The position numbers and the translations under genes were made by a program. The notes under the pieces are model-generated. The model made no database searches and was not told the DNA's origin. It saw only the letters and a program-made list of their open reading frames with translations. Shown here piece after piece: positions 54,501 through 60,234 of a DNA stretch of 64,000 nucleotides. The DNA comes from an uncultured Prevotella sp. (GTDB lineage Bacteria > Bacteroidota > Bacteroidia > Bacteroidales > Bacteroidaceae): the NCBI GenBank assembly GCA_937916405.1, contig CALFUF010000049.1, positions 1-64,000 of the forward strand, in the 5' to 3' direction. The stretch's first letter is position 1. The number at the start of each line of letters is the position of its first letter.

Positions 54501-57054
54501 TTACATCACGGACGGACAGAACGGTGCCCAGCAGTTGAAGGACTTCTTCGATTTGAGTACGGGCGAAACGTTGACGGGTCATGCTTCTCTTAACGAACAA
54601 GTAAAGGATTGTCAGAACTTGGAGTTCTTTATGCATACCAATGTGGAAGTACCTGAGGGTACTGACTGGACACCTATTGGTAATGATACTCATTGCTTCG
54701 AAGGTAATCTGCATGGTGACGGCTACTATATCAGTGGACTGAGCAACTCGTTGTTCGGAAACCTCTGCGGTAGTGTCTTTAACCTCGGTGTCAAAGGCTC
54801 GTTCACGGGTGCTGGTATCGCTGAGACGGGTAGGGGCTATGTGGAGAACTGTTGGGTCAGCACCAGTAGTACGGAGGCAAAGACCTCGATGCCTGTCTTC
54901 CATAATCCGACACGTGGTAGTGGCTATCAGATGGTGAACTGCTACTATCAGGAGGAGGATGATGCCACTAATAAGTACACGAACCATAGTGGTTCTTACG
55001 GTATTCCTACCCGTATGCCGGCGAGTGCCTTCTACAACGGTACGGTTGCCTACGACTTGAACGGCTTCTATCTCTACAAACGTTACAATGACGGTAAGAA
55101 GACCGCATCTGGTACTGACTATACCTATTATATTATTAATAAGGAAGACGGTACCTTGTCTGACCCGCAGACTGGTCATTATGAGAAGACCCATGCACAG
55201 TACTGCTCTTCTGGTGTGGAGAATATCTACCTGGGTGGCGGTTATGTCGAGGATCGCTTCGCTGACGGTGACTTCCGTTATGCTGACGGTGAGATACCTG
55301 AGACGAAAGATGTCCGTATGTATACCGATGAGGACGAGAAGACCTTCTTCTATCCTATCTGGCCTGACGACTACCTCTACTTCGGACAGATGCTGACCTA
55401 CAAGTGGAACGACGCACGTCCACATGAGGAGGTGCCCTCACATATCTATAAGAGCAGCGGCAGACTGGCGGATAACGACCAGAGCAACCGTGTCTATCGT
55501 GCTCCTGCCTACTATCAGAGCAAGACGATGGATGTCGCCCACTTCAATCCTGCCGTCAACCTCGTTGCCTACAGCAAGCCCGAGAACCAGTATGACACGA
55601 ACCTGACAGCGGCTTATCCTAACATGACCGCTATCGACTTTGCCGGTCACAACGATACAGCCTATCAGCTCGGGCTCAATGGCAAGTGGTTCTACCAGCC
55701 GTTGCTCGATGACGACGGTCTTATCAGCATCGCTAACCGCGACGAGACACCGAACCTGCTCGTTTATGCTCCGTCATCAGAGCAGAACGAGAAGACCTAT
55801 AATGTACTGACGGGTTACTTCACCGAGCCAGTCTATAGCGATAAATATCATAATGATAACAACCGTTGCGTGGATATCTCTTCAACGCAAGCGATCTATG
55901 GACATCTGGTACAGAGTGACCTCACGGCAACCAATGACCATCAGTTGGTCGACAAGCGTGACTTCAACTGTCCTATCAGCTACAGCTTCGATAGCGACCA
56001 TCGTATGTGGCACCAGCGTACCCCAGACCATTATGTCGATCTGACGAAGGGTTGGGAGGCTGTCAGTCTGCCGTTCACCGCCGAACTGGTAACTACCCAG
56101 CAAAAGGGTGAGATCACCCACTTCTACAGCGGTAGCCGTTCCGTGGACGAGAACGGTACCAAGACGGGTCATGAGTACTGGCTCCGTAAATATAAGGGTA
56201 AGGCAGAGAAAGAGGGAACGCCCGATACCTATATCGCAGCATTTAACTATCCGGATGCCGCAGGTGACTCCAAGACGGTAGGTAATACATTCTTGTGGGA
56301 CTACTATTACAGTAAGAATGCTCAGAAAGATGCGAATACGGATATCTACCAGCGTTACTATGAGACGGAACGCAACCTGGCGAAGTATCCGTTGTTGGCG
56401 AATGCCGTACCATATATCATCGGATTCCCAGGTACGACTTACTATGAGTTCGACCTGAGTGGTCAGTGGACACCGAGTCATACCGCTACACCTGCTCCTG
56501 CGAGACTCGACAGGCAGACCATCACCTTCGCTTCTAATCCTGGCGTTACGATTCAGGTGAGTGACGATGAGGGTGATGGCACGACAGCTGACGACTATAT
56601 CTTCAAGAAGAACTACGTCAGCAAGACGCTGGATGCAGATGCCGCATACATCATGAGCAGTGACGGTGGCAGTTTCGACAAGATAACGGCGGCAACGACG
56701 ACCGTTCCGTTCCGTCCGTACTTCGAGAAAGCTCCTGCCTCCGGCTCACGTCAGATGGCAAGCCGTATCCTCTTCGACAGCGATGAGTCGTCCTTCGCCT
56801 TCGGTGATGAAGACCCGTCGAAGGAGGAGATAGGAGGGGGCGACCTGCTCTTCACCATCCGCAAGCATGAGATTGCCGTGACCTCGTCACTCCGTCATGC
56901 CGCCGATGTGCGTATCGTCAACGTGAGTGGTATCACCGTTGCCAACTTCACCATCCAGCCGGGTGAGACCGTCGAGCGTCACATCCCGATCGCAGGTGTC
57001 TACATCGTCCGTGCCGATAACGGTCGCATCCAGAAGAAAATCGCTTTAAAATAA
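45544..57054 (+). CDS. giant glycine-rich secreted adhesin with type IX-like sorting tail
   Basis: 3,836 residues. The signal peptide (LKRLLLLAVMVTGHWSLVNGQ) is followed by dozens of (Y/F)GG(G)N motifs in short beta strands up to about residue 1,750, a pattern that suggests a beta-solenoid. The next part has at least seven copies of a shorter repeat of the form YxVxxxxxxGxxYxxGTxISxxxY (KLGSTISQDE, KAGTVLLSSEY, KQGEIISNEVY, YAGTTISATEA, AVGTTISSETY). The end VRIVNVSGITVANFTI...GVYIVRADNGRIQKKI is like a type IX secretion C-terminal domain. As last gene of the fimbrial operon it may be the counterpart of Mfa5. Confidence 0.85.
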   Translation: MTDIYNIIRCSFLKRLLLLAVMVTGHWSLVNGQILIGGSVYGGGNAGDVSGNTAVTVNAGDLNEVFGGARQANVGGHAFVNINGEKASDYILINRVYGGNDISGQIGTNSELTKTIPEGITEASANNVDNTWNAFVRISSSNTVEQTNEKGKVYLGQLFGGGNGAYDYDSKKLEDNTANPYYGLTKPELDRTYLEIVGGSMVYAFGGGNNATVKENAVIYVENTSPVVNSVKDAAGYELLTDARIKEMGFNPGYTYPTSAAYQIGSFFGGNNLEAMHIRPKWNLQKGKIRNIYSGGNRGAMTSPVGLLLEIDPQGTTEEEKKQLIIDNVYGGCRMADVHPLTEAGGDVASDDIQLPESEGYKFPPGLSARVLVRGGDINNVYGGNDITGRVYGGNAVGVYTSINGDVYGGGNGAYPYTDNAYLMNDQTYGDLYYTIPVGKTSVEALNAFRPNAEQVSIRLVGTESKPTIIGGSVYVGGNCATLATTKADARVELKIGSYVYADQVFLGNNGEGMVETNEEVKEGTVVVKHEGVLRTMKSTRITSDESKFSSIDLLTDATTFASYMDGVAMSLMPRVTFDDSHKLLNPDPADYEPYSSYFGSFFCGGNVGSMTSSGKTTIDFDHKVVIFNKLVGGSNNANVKGTDYNAAYEGGLLGNADSNGDKLELNLSGLKIQPKRWKNPDDKSEGLIWNTIYASTGIKTDPVTSGENEDSNEYDLDRRLTGGNIYGGCYNSGHVNGNVILNLNETIFDRKIVFDEVELNTESGEPKLYGNDSYKITKRHTGVLLDKQGMDVLGTALNVFGGGYGKDSEIWGSTTINLNKGYTFQIFGGGEQGVIGKSDDGDGKSITFNNKTFKYNPKYSCTINVNGQYAGVYRGHQDDNDDMAEAEFIYGGAFFGPVCGNTTINLGNGRVFNTFAGSCMADILGHTETYIGYNGGFPYVRDYVYGGNDLGGKILGLGNFESRVRTNDNGGYDAKGKVSHTDMLNASAYVEYQQGRVENIYGGCYGVYDYTDAHYGEYFYNTDGEGTMGTAREGYSKPWLDNAFVNFRPTDNISNTVNLVYGAGEGYLGEKEENKMQNRSYILVDIPQTMTSFSSTEFFGAGERGGVGMAVIDLARGKIKAVYGGSYEEGVTRRTVVNVPAGSIIQLEKIFGGAYGTSNEHSCDVYEANVNWNSSDALVGGYRTGIYGGNNAFRRTLYSKVNINAPVYYDKDNEYYATVYGAGYGKDTWSQYTEVNLNNTAQVYEVYGGGQLGRVMNQISTDAWRAEMAAQTDPVTIDLGLDDYEDTGLDNDLAIAEYDGKKYNTNVLIKEGAWVSGYIYNGTRSGAYAYGGGLGSDEENTGDVHGTTFIGLFGGKVEKDIYAAGTSGSVNDKYHVYDFIASANAYIEGGTCRNVYGGGWKGSVGYHDGAIDGSTENDVLGETHVVIGKRDGSSYVDGIPAIERNAYGGGEGGAVFGTTNITLNNGFVGYRYFADEPTDKTRSYISAGDGYYQEKLDDETWNGDGTNRLYDSGCIFGGGYIDNSSVDFSHVFMYGGHVRNSLFGGGEIAAIGRGVISATGENNSVRTLQGIYKAGQSNVTLYEGHVHRNVFGGGRGYNNLGEGGTLYSDGYVFGQTRVYIHGGEIGNETVSSDEERKGNGNVFGGGDIGYVYSAYEEDGKLHVGIKRGERYGEDEDNPGEGYYYKYRVGDDSNYGAYTPGTKTDTDEGWKKEDDEYVLTEDCKVLVEPHPRVTSESVTYDGVTYDVGDYVPTTYLNTLGNKDAAGWSSLDDFGIIIHNAVFAGGNTSSGSATVFANATTVFGNATASVHDVYNRDLITIGSSHVGGLYGDGNLTFVDGYRGLNITNYGTDYYSISKEISLSKYEVLPDREKAYYELRYLCKKECTDKEGKTYKLGSTISQDELVTLFNGIKDGGVSILGPDGEPNSTYWVANGVCSRYAGRPMNTIQRADFCGVWGSRMVLQGAPDRVPETVDYTNYTINRVRELSLNKKVSVITADASDEEKKEHGNYFGIYNVVNYLGALSSDFDFGDGGTGSDVGTGTPRTSDNTDTGTYGPQYEGQTFFGWKKNHINDRTRNNGNSHNQVALASGVYLELTSEKSTGTGLKEKVWGYITGVVELDLINVQTGVGGGFVYAKNEHGKRGRTGVTHHTITDLNEGAVSYKQFKYETDDSKREEWQSSGNFVHSTQTIIDDCYNISGKYLKADGVPAHYWYIKGEVYVYDQYISAYTGAPNAYSEQVEIPLTITAASHGKMKLLNVMPNKYAYYAVNNGTTQTKLEGDRKIVINDVEYGVNTPISYWDWYLLTASEKALFVEDTYYVKEDCWIGDTEYKAGTVLLSSEYSAIRGTDDTAPTVIQKKEVNDEIKDVEVDFDFVFRSSNNLSHDTGYLLTYKVNNPSKWNSTGATYCLKDETGSILGQRSYKQGEIISNEVYDTYQTAKTTYPSAVKDGQASFEKAYIVTSQVTVPASGSTPESHYYAGTTISATEASNSAFSGHVDEAYVCTHTIQLSPTEYIFINTKMSKADKDAYLTTYAGNEELIKEINEGIVPAYYCTSEGLYGGNYYNTGENYRALEAWASMSEDDREHFSFNYDALDLLIDPTYSRRADGTLRRPDGQKYQYDSAAETLAGAQANPPQFSLEQPVDYTATYNGTDTGTYNGVTLSNGGEYTREQFEKLPNEQRYYSTIAVKDETTIYVVNNGFQVGNTPYAVGTTISSETYNSLGDTERANITRLTFSESDKNQTFYFCREAYEIGTGGTAITSAGVGGATSYSGGSNVPVGVVIGETDYSRLVNHQKDFTIHGIAPTATTTLYVSRESDIFDLSKEKIITVIYEYDYEESDSQGNVTPVSERHVVNIHIEFKSGIPIVEDIKRPQIILPGTKLGLREPVVTPGAYEITGGGWELFENIDDAESHINGIDYLPNSDQLYWYQDGYHVAYYAKTYLGKTYSNHEPISVANYHDLTKVMDDGKHHYYVDIPDAHVKRDPKIYITDGQNGAQQLKDFFDLSTGETLTGHASLNEQVKDCQNLEFFMHTNVEVPEGTDWTPIGNDTHCFEGNLHGDGYYISGLSNSLFGNLCGSVFNLGVKGSFTGAGIAETGRGYVENCWVSTSSTEAKTSMPVFHNPTRGSGYQMVNCYYQEEDDATNKYTNHSGSYGIPTRMPASAFYNGTVAYDLNGFYLYKRYNDGKKTASGTDYTYYIINKEDGTLSDPQTGHYEKTHAQYCSSGVENIYLGGGYVEDRFADGDFRYADGEIPETKDVRMYTDEDEKTFFYPIWPDDYLYFGQMLTYKWNDARPHEEVPSHIYKSSGRLADNDQSNRVYRAPAYYQSKTMDVAHFNPAVNLVAYSKPENQYDTNLTAAYPNMTAIDFAGHNDTAYQLGLNGKWFYQPLLDDDGLISIANRDETPNLLVYAPSSEQNEKTYNVLTGYFTEPVYSDKYHNDNNRCVDISSTQAIYGHLVQSDLTATNDHQLVDKRDFNCPISYSFDSDHRMWHQRTPDHYVDLTKGWEAVSLPFTAELVTTQQKGEITHFYSGSRSVDENGTKTGHEYWLRKYKGKAEKEGTPDTYIAAFNYPDAAGDSKTVGNTFLWDYYYSKNAQKDANTDIYQRYYETERNLAKYPLLANAVPYIIGFPGTTYYEFDLSGQWTPSHTATPAPARLDRQTITFASNPGVTIQVSDDEGDGTTADDYIFKKNYVSKTLDADAAYIMSSDGGSFDKITAATTTVPFRPYFEKAPASGSRQMASRILFDSDESSFAFGDEDPSKEEIGGGDLLFTIRKHEIAVTSSLRHAADVRIVNVSGITVANFTIQPGETVERHIPIAGVYIVRADNGRIQKKIALK
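45608..45642. repeat. heptanucleotide array (tggtcac) in signal-peptide codons of giant adhesin
   Basis: Five perfect-period units: tggtcac, tggtcac, tggtcat, tggtcaa, tggtcag. They encode VTGHWSLVNGQ, the end of the signal peptide. A change of one unit shifts the frame of the whole protein. Confidence 0.85.
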
Positions 57055-57065
57055 AAAGTTAAAAT

Positions 57066-57950
57066 ATGACACACGATATAGATTTGCAGAAAAGTCAACA
57101 GGGTGAGATTATCCTCTACCAGCCTGACGAGACCGTGCGGCTCGATGTCAGGTTGGAGGATGAGACTGTGTGGCTGACGCAGGCACAGATGGCGGAACTC
57201 TTCCAGAAGGACCAGTCTGTGATAGCAAGGCATATTGGCAATGTGTTCCGTGAGGGAGAACTTGATGAAAATAGTAATATGCAAATTTTGCATAATACTC
57301 TGTCAAAATATAAGCCGACAAAGATATATAGTCTTGATGTTATTATTTCTGTAGGCTATCGGGTTAAAAGTAAGAGAGGTATCCAGTTTAGGATTTGGGC
57401 AACATCTGTTTTAAGAGATTTTCTTCTTCGTGGATATGCTGCAAGTCAGCGTATCGAGATACTGAAAGAAAATGTGGACGAACGTCTTTTTAAACATGAA
57501 AAAAGGATAGAGGCAATAGAAGAAAAGATTGATTTCTTCGTACGTACAAACCAACCACCTGTAGAAGGCGTGCTTTTTGAAGGTCAGATATTCGATGCCT
57601 ATAAGTTGGTGGAAGCACTTGTTAAGTCTGCGAAACGGGAGATCGTCTTGATTGACAACTATATAGATGCTTCCGTCTTCGATCTGCTTGAAAAACGAGA
57701 ACAAGGTGTCAGTGCAACCATCTATACCGAGCATGTAGGGCAGTCGCTCTTGCATCTGCAGCAGTTGAACCACCAGCAGTACCGTCGGCGCATAGAGTTA
57801 AAGGAGTACAACAGCCGTTTCCACGACCGTTTCCTTATCTTAGACGACCATCTCTACCATTTTGGAGCATCCTTCAAGGACTTAGGCAAACGCTTGTTCG
57901 CTTTTGAACTGATGGGCATTGATAAAAATACTATTCTGAACCAACTATAA
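57066..57950 (+). CDS. RhuM-like N-domain fused to PLD-like domain, copy 1
   Basis: 294 residues. GEIILYQPDETVRLDVRLEDETVWLTQAQMAELF and IGNVFREGEL then LDVIISVGYRVKSKRGIQFRIWA are the RhuM family core (PF13310). The C-terminal 140 residues (FEGQIFDAYKLVEALVKSAKREIVLIDNYID ... FHDRFLILDD) resemble a PLD-like fold with an HDR variant of HKD. RhuM genes often sit beside restriction or defence genes. It follows the giant adhesin by 12 bp and is closely matched by the gene at 59306 in its two ends but not in residues about 42-155. Confidence 0.8.
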   Translation: MTHDIDLQKSQQGEIILYQPDETVRLDVRLEDETVWLTQAQMAELFQKDQSVIARHIGNVFREGELDENSNMQILHNTLSKYKPTKIYSLDVIISVGYRVKSKRGIQFRIWATSVLRDFLLRGYAASQRIEILKENVDERLFKHEKRIEAIEEKIDFFVRTNQPPVEGVLFEGQIFDAYKLVEALVKSAKREIVLIDNYIDASVFDLLEKREQGVSATIYTEHVGQSLLHLQQLNHQQYRRRIELKEYNSRFHDRFLILDDHLYHFGASFKDLGKRLFAFELMGIDKNTILNQL

Positions 57951-58021
57951 TAGATATGACACACGATATGAAAACCATGTGCAACAAGTCTGCAAACTAA
58001 TTAATGAACTAAGGGAATAGA

Positions 58022-58137
58022 AAAACAATACCCACCGGTTTGACTTACGTCAGGGACACGGTGGGAATCCTCACTGCAAAGATAGGTAATTATTCGATAT
58101 GAACCAGATAAATCCGCAAGGAATTAACAAAAAATAA
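58022..58137. repeat. hairpin element, copy 1 (left of abi gene)
   Basis: 116 bp closely matching 59154-59270. On the minus strand it gives TATCTTTG (58084..58077), then a hairpin CCCACCG...CGGTGGG and TATTGTTTTT, the layout of a very short transcription unit. No exact TTTG at -33. Confidence 0.6.
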
Positions 58138-58142
58138 CGACT

Positions 58143-58415
58143 ATGACACGAGATATGAGGCATACAGGCGAAATCATTCTCTATCAGCCCGACATCACAA
58201 AGTGTCAGACACTTTGTGATCAGATACGACAATTGCAGCAGGAATACGGCACAAATTTCTCAGAAAAGAATTATAGAAAAAGCCAAGCACCGTTTGGCCA
58301 ATTCAGCAGACACGTCTGGTGGATTGCAGAAAAGTATATTGAAACCCGTATAAAAACCAAACCCGATAGCTTGACTAATGTCAGGGGCTACCGGGAATCA
58401 GCGGTGCAAAGGTAA
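58143..58415 (+). pseudogene. short chimeric frame with RhuM-like start
   Basis: 90 residues. MTRDMRHTGEIILYQPD matches the RhuM-like genes' start, the middle (LCDQIRQLQQEYGTNFSEKNYRK) weakly recalls the start of DUF1016-type nucleases, and the end (DSLTNVRGYRESAVQR) is a translation of a third, decayed copy of the hairpin element. It looks assembled from fragments and probably has no function. Confidence 0.45.
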
Positions 58416-58418
58416 TAT
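58352..58418. repeat. hairpin element, decayed third copy
   Basis: cccgatagcttgactaatg and tcaggggctaccggg and gtgcaaaggtaat align with the two better copies at 58022 and 59154. Confidence 0.5.
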
Positions 58419-58456
58419 TATTTTCGGAAACTACCAAATAAATTAAGAAAAAAAAT

Positions 58457-59155
58457 ATGGAATATAGGATTTTTGAGCATATTTTGTCACCTAACAGGAT
58501 GCAAAGGTACCTAAATGCCTGTCATGGGGATACTCGTAAAGCAATGACGTTATATAGATATAACCTTCACCTTTCACATGAGATGTTCACTATCATTAGC
58601 TGTTTTGAGGTAGCACTCCGAAATGCAATAGATAATCAATTAAAGCCTTCTTTTGGCGATAGTTGGCTGAGGGACTCTATCTTGCCTAATGGTTTTTTAA
58701 CTTCGCGTAATACGGTAAAAACTTATGAAATTATAAAGCATACTTATGACAAATTAGTTGCTGAGGGGAAATACAGCCATACTAAGTTACTTTCAGGTTT
58801 GGATTTCGGTATTTGGAAGTATATGTTCTCCCCTGCACAATTCAATGCTACAGGGCGTGTCCTTTTGCGGATCTTCCCTAATAAGACACGTTCAACACCA
58901 CAAAAGCAGTATAATCATTCATATATTTTTAATGAATTGGATAAAGTAAATACTTTGCGTAACCGAATTGCTCATCATGAGCCAATATGTTTCTTGTTTG
59001 AGCAACCAGTAATAGACACTGGTTTTATACTTAATGAATATAACAAGATACAAATCCTATTTCAATGGATGGGTATTGATAGTCGGTCAATGTTATACGG
59101 TCTTGACCATTTTCAGAAGATATGCCAAAAGATAGACAAATTGAAACCCATATAA
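58457..59155 (+). CDS. Abi-family protein with HEPN-type motif
   Basis: 232 residues. FTIISCFEVALRNAIDNQL and the RNRIAHHEPI block (R-x4-H within a helix) are typical of Abi_2-like (AbiD/AbiF) proteins, which have HEPN RNase folds and cause abortive infection when phage enters. It is AT-rich compared with the adhesin genes. It lies between two RhuM/PLD-like paralogues, with hairpin elements on both sides. A direct role in phage defence is inferred from family only. Confidence 0.8.
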   Translation: MEYRIFEHILSPNRMQRYLNACHGDTRKAMTLYRYNLHLSHEMFTIISCFEVALRNAIDNQLKPSFGDSWLRDSILPNGFLTSRNTVKTYEIIKHTYDKLVAEGKYSHTKLLSGLDFGIWKYMFSPAQFNATGRVLLRIFPNKTRSTPQKQYNHSYIFNELDKVNTLRNRIAHHEPICFLFEQPVIDTGFILNEYNKIQILFQWMGIDSRSMLYGLDHFQKICQKIDKLKPI

Positions 59156-59270
59156 AACAATACCCACCAGTTTGGCTTTCGTCAGGGACACGGTGGGATT
59201 CAACACTGCAAAAATAGGTAATTATTCGATATGAACCAAATATTTCCGCAAGGAATTAATAAAATATAAC
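59154..59270. repeat. hairpin element, copy 2 (right of abi gene)
   Basis: Closely matches 58022-58137. On the minus strand it has a full promoter, TTTG (59240..59237), 20 bases, TATTTTTG (59216..59209), followed by CCCACCG...CTGGTGGG and TATTGTTTTA. A transcript of roughly 55-65 bases would end at the 3' end of the abi gene. Confidence 0.65.
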
Positions 59271-59305
59271 AAGAGCCACGAATCAAACGAATTGAACGAA
59301 TGAAG

Positions 59306-60217
59306 ATGACACACGATATAGATTTGCAGAAAAGTCAACAGGGGGAGATCATCCTTTACCAGCCAGACGAGACCGTACGGCTCGATGTCAGGTTGGAAGA
59401 TGATACCGTGTGGCTGACGCAGGCACAGATGGCGGAGTTGTTTCAGACCACCCGTAACAACATAACCCTTCATATAGGCAATGTATTCAAAGAGGGGGAA
59501 CTTGTTGAAACTTCAGTTCGTAAGGATTCCTTACTAACTGCTGCAGATGGGAAGAATTACCGTACTAAGCTCTATAACTTAGACGTAATCATTTCAGTCG
59601 GTTATCGGGTAAAGTCACAACGAGGTACGCAATTTCGCCAATGGGCAAATAAAGTCATTAAGGATTATCTGCTCAGAGGCTTTGCTATAAACCGTCAGTT
59701 GGAACGCTTGGAGTCGCGTATGGATGCCCGCTTTGAAAAACAACATGATGAGGTATTGCAAATAAAGCAAACTTTGGCAGACCATCAGGAAAAAATAGAT
59801 TTCTTCGTACGTACGAATCAACCACCTGTAGAGGGTATACTTTTTGAAGGTCAGATATTCGATGCTTATAAGTTGGTGGAAGCACTCGTAAAATCTGCGA
59901 AGCAGGAGATAATTTTGATTGACAACTATATAGATGCTTCCGTCTTCGATCTGCTTGAGAAACGGGAACAAGGTGTCAGTGCAACCATCTATACCGAGCA
60001 TGTGGTACAGTCGCTCATGCATCTGCAGCAGTTGAACCAGCAGCAGTACTGTCGGCGTATAGAGTTGAGGGAGTACAACAGCCGTTTCCACGACCGTTTC
60101 CTTATCTTAGACGACCATCTCTATCATTTCGGAGCCTCCTTCAAGGACTTAGGCAAACGCCTGTTCGCTTTTGAACTGATGGGCATTGATAAAAATACTA
60201 TTCTGAACCAACTATAA
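59306..60217 (+). CDS. RhuM-like N-domain fused to PLD-like domain, copy 2
   Basis: 303 residues from ATG 59306, the start that aligns with copy 1; ATG 59300 is also in frame. The first 41 residues and the last 140 are nearly identical to copy 1, while the middle (FQTTRNNITLHIGNVF ... RNYRTKLY-like ... QLERLESRMDARFEKQ) differs and is the more usual RhuM form. This mosaic suggests recombination or domain swapping between paralogues. The shared sequence continues 20 bp beyond the stop into the next gene's start. Confidence 0.8.
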   Translation: MTHDIDLQKSQQGEIILYQPDETVRLDVRLEDDTVWLTQAQMAELFQTTRNNITLHIGNVFKEGELVETSVRKDSLLTAADGKNYRTKLYNLDVIISVGYRVKSQRGTQFRQWANKVIKDYLLRGFAINRQLERLESRMDARFEKQHDEVLQIKQTLADHQEKIDFFVRTNQPPVEGILFEGQIFDAYKLVEALVKSAKQEIILIDNYIDASVFDLLEKREQGVSATIYTEHVVQSLMHLQQLNQQQYCRRIELREYNSRFHDRFLILDDHLYHFGASFKDLGKRLFAFELMGIDKNTILNQL

Positions 60218-60234
60218 TAGATATGACACACGAT

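Noticed and set aside
54367..55425. 352-residue minus-strand frame inside the giant adhesin
   Set aside because: Shadow of the coding strand; Thr/Val/Arg-rich translation without signal peptide or motif.
58022..59270. Insertion-sequence ends bounding abi
   Set aside because: The elements are in direct orientation, lack terminal inverted repeats, and no transposase is found.
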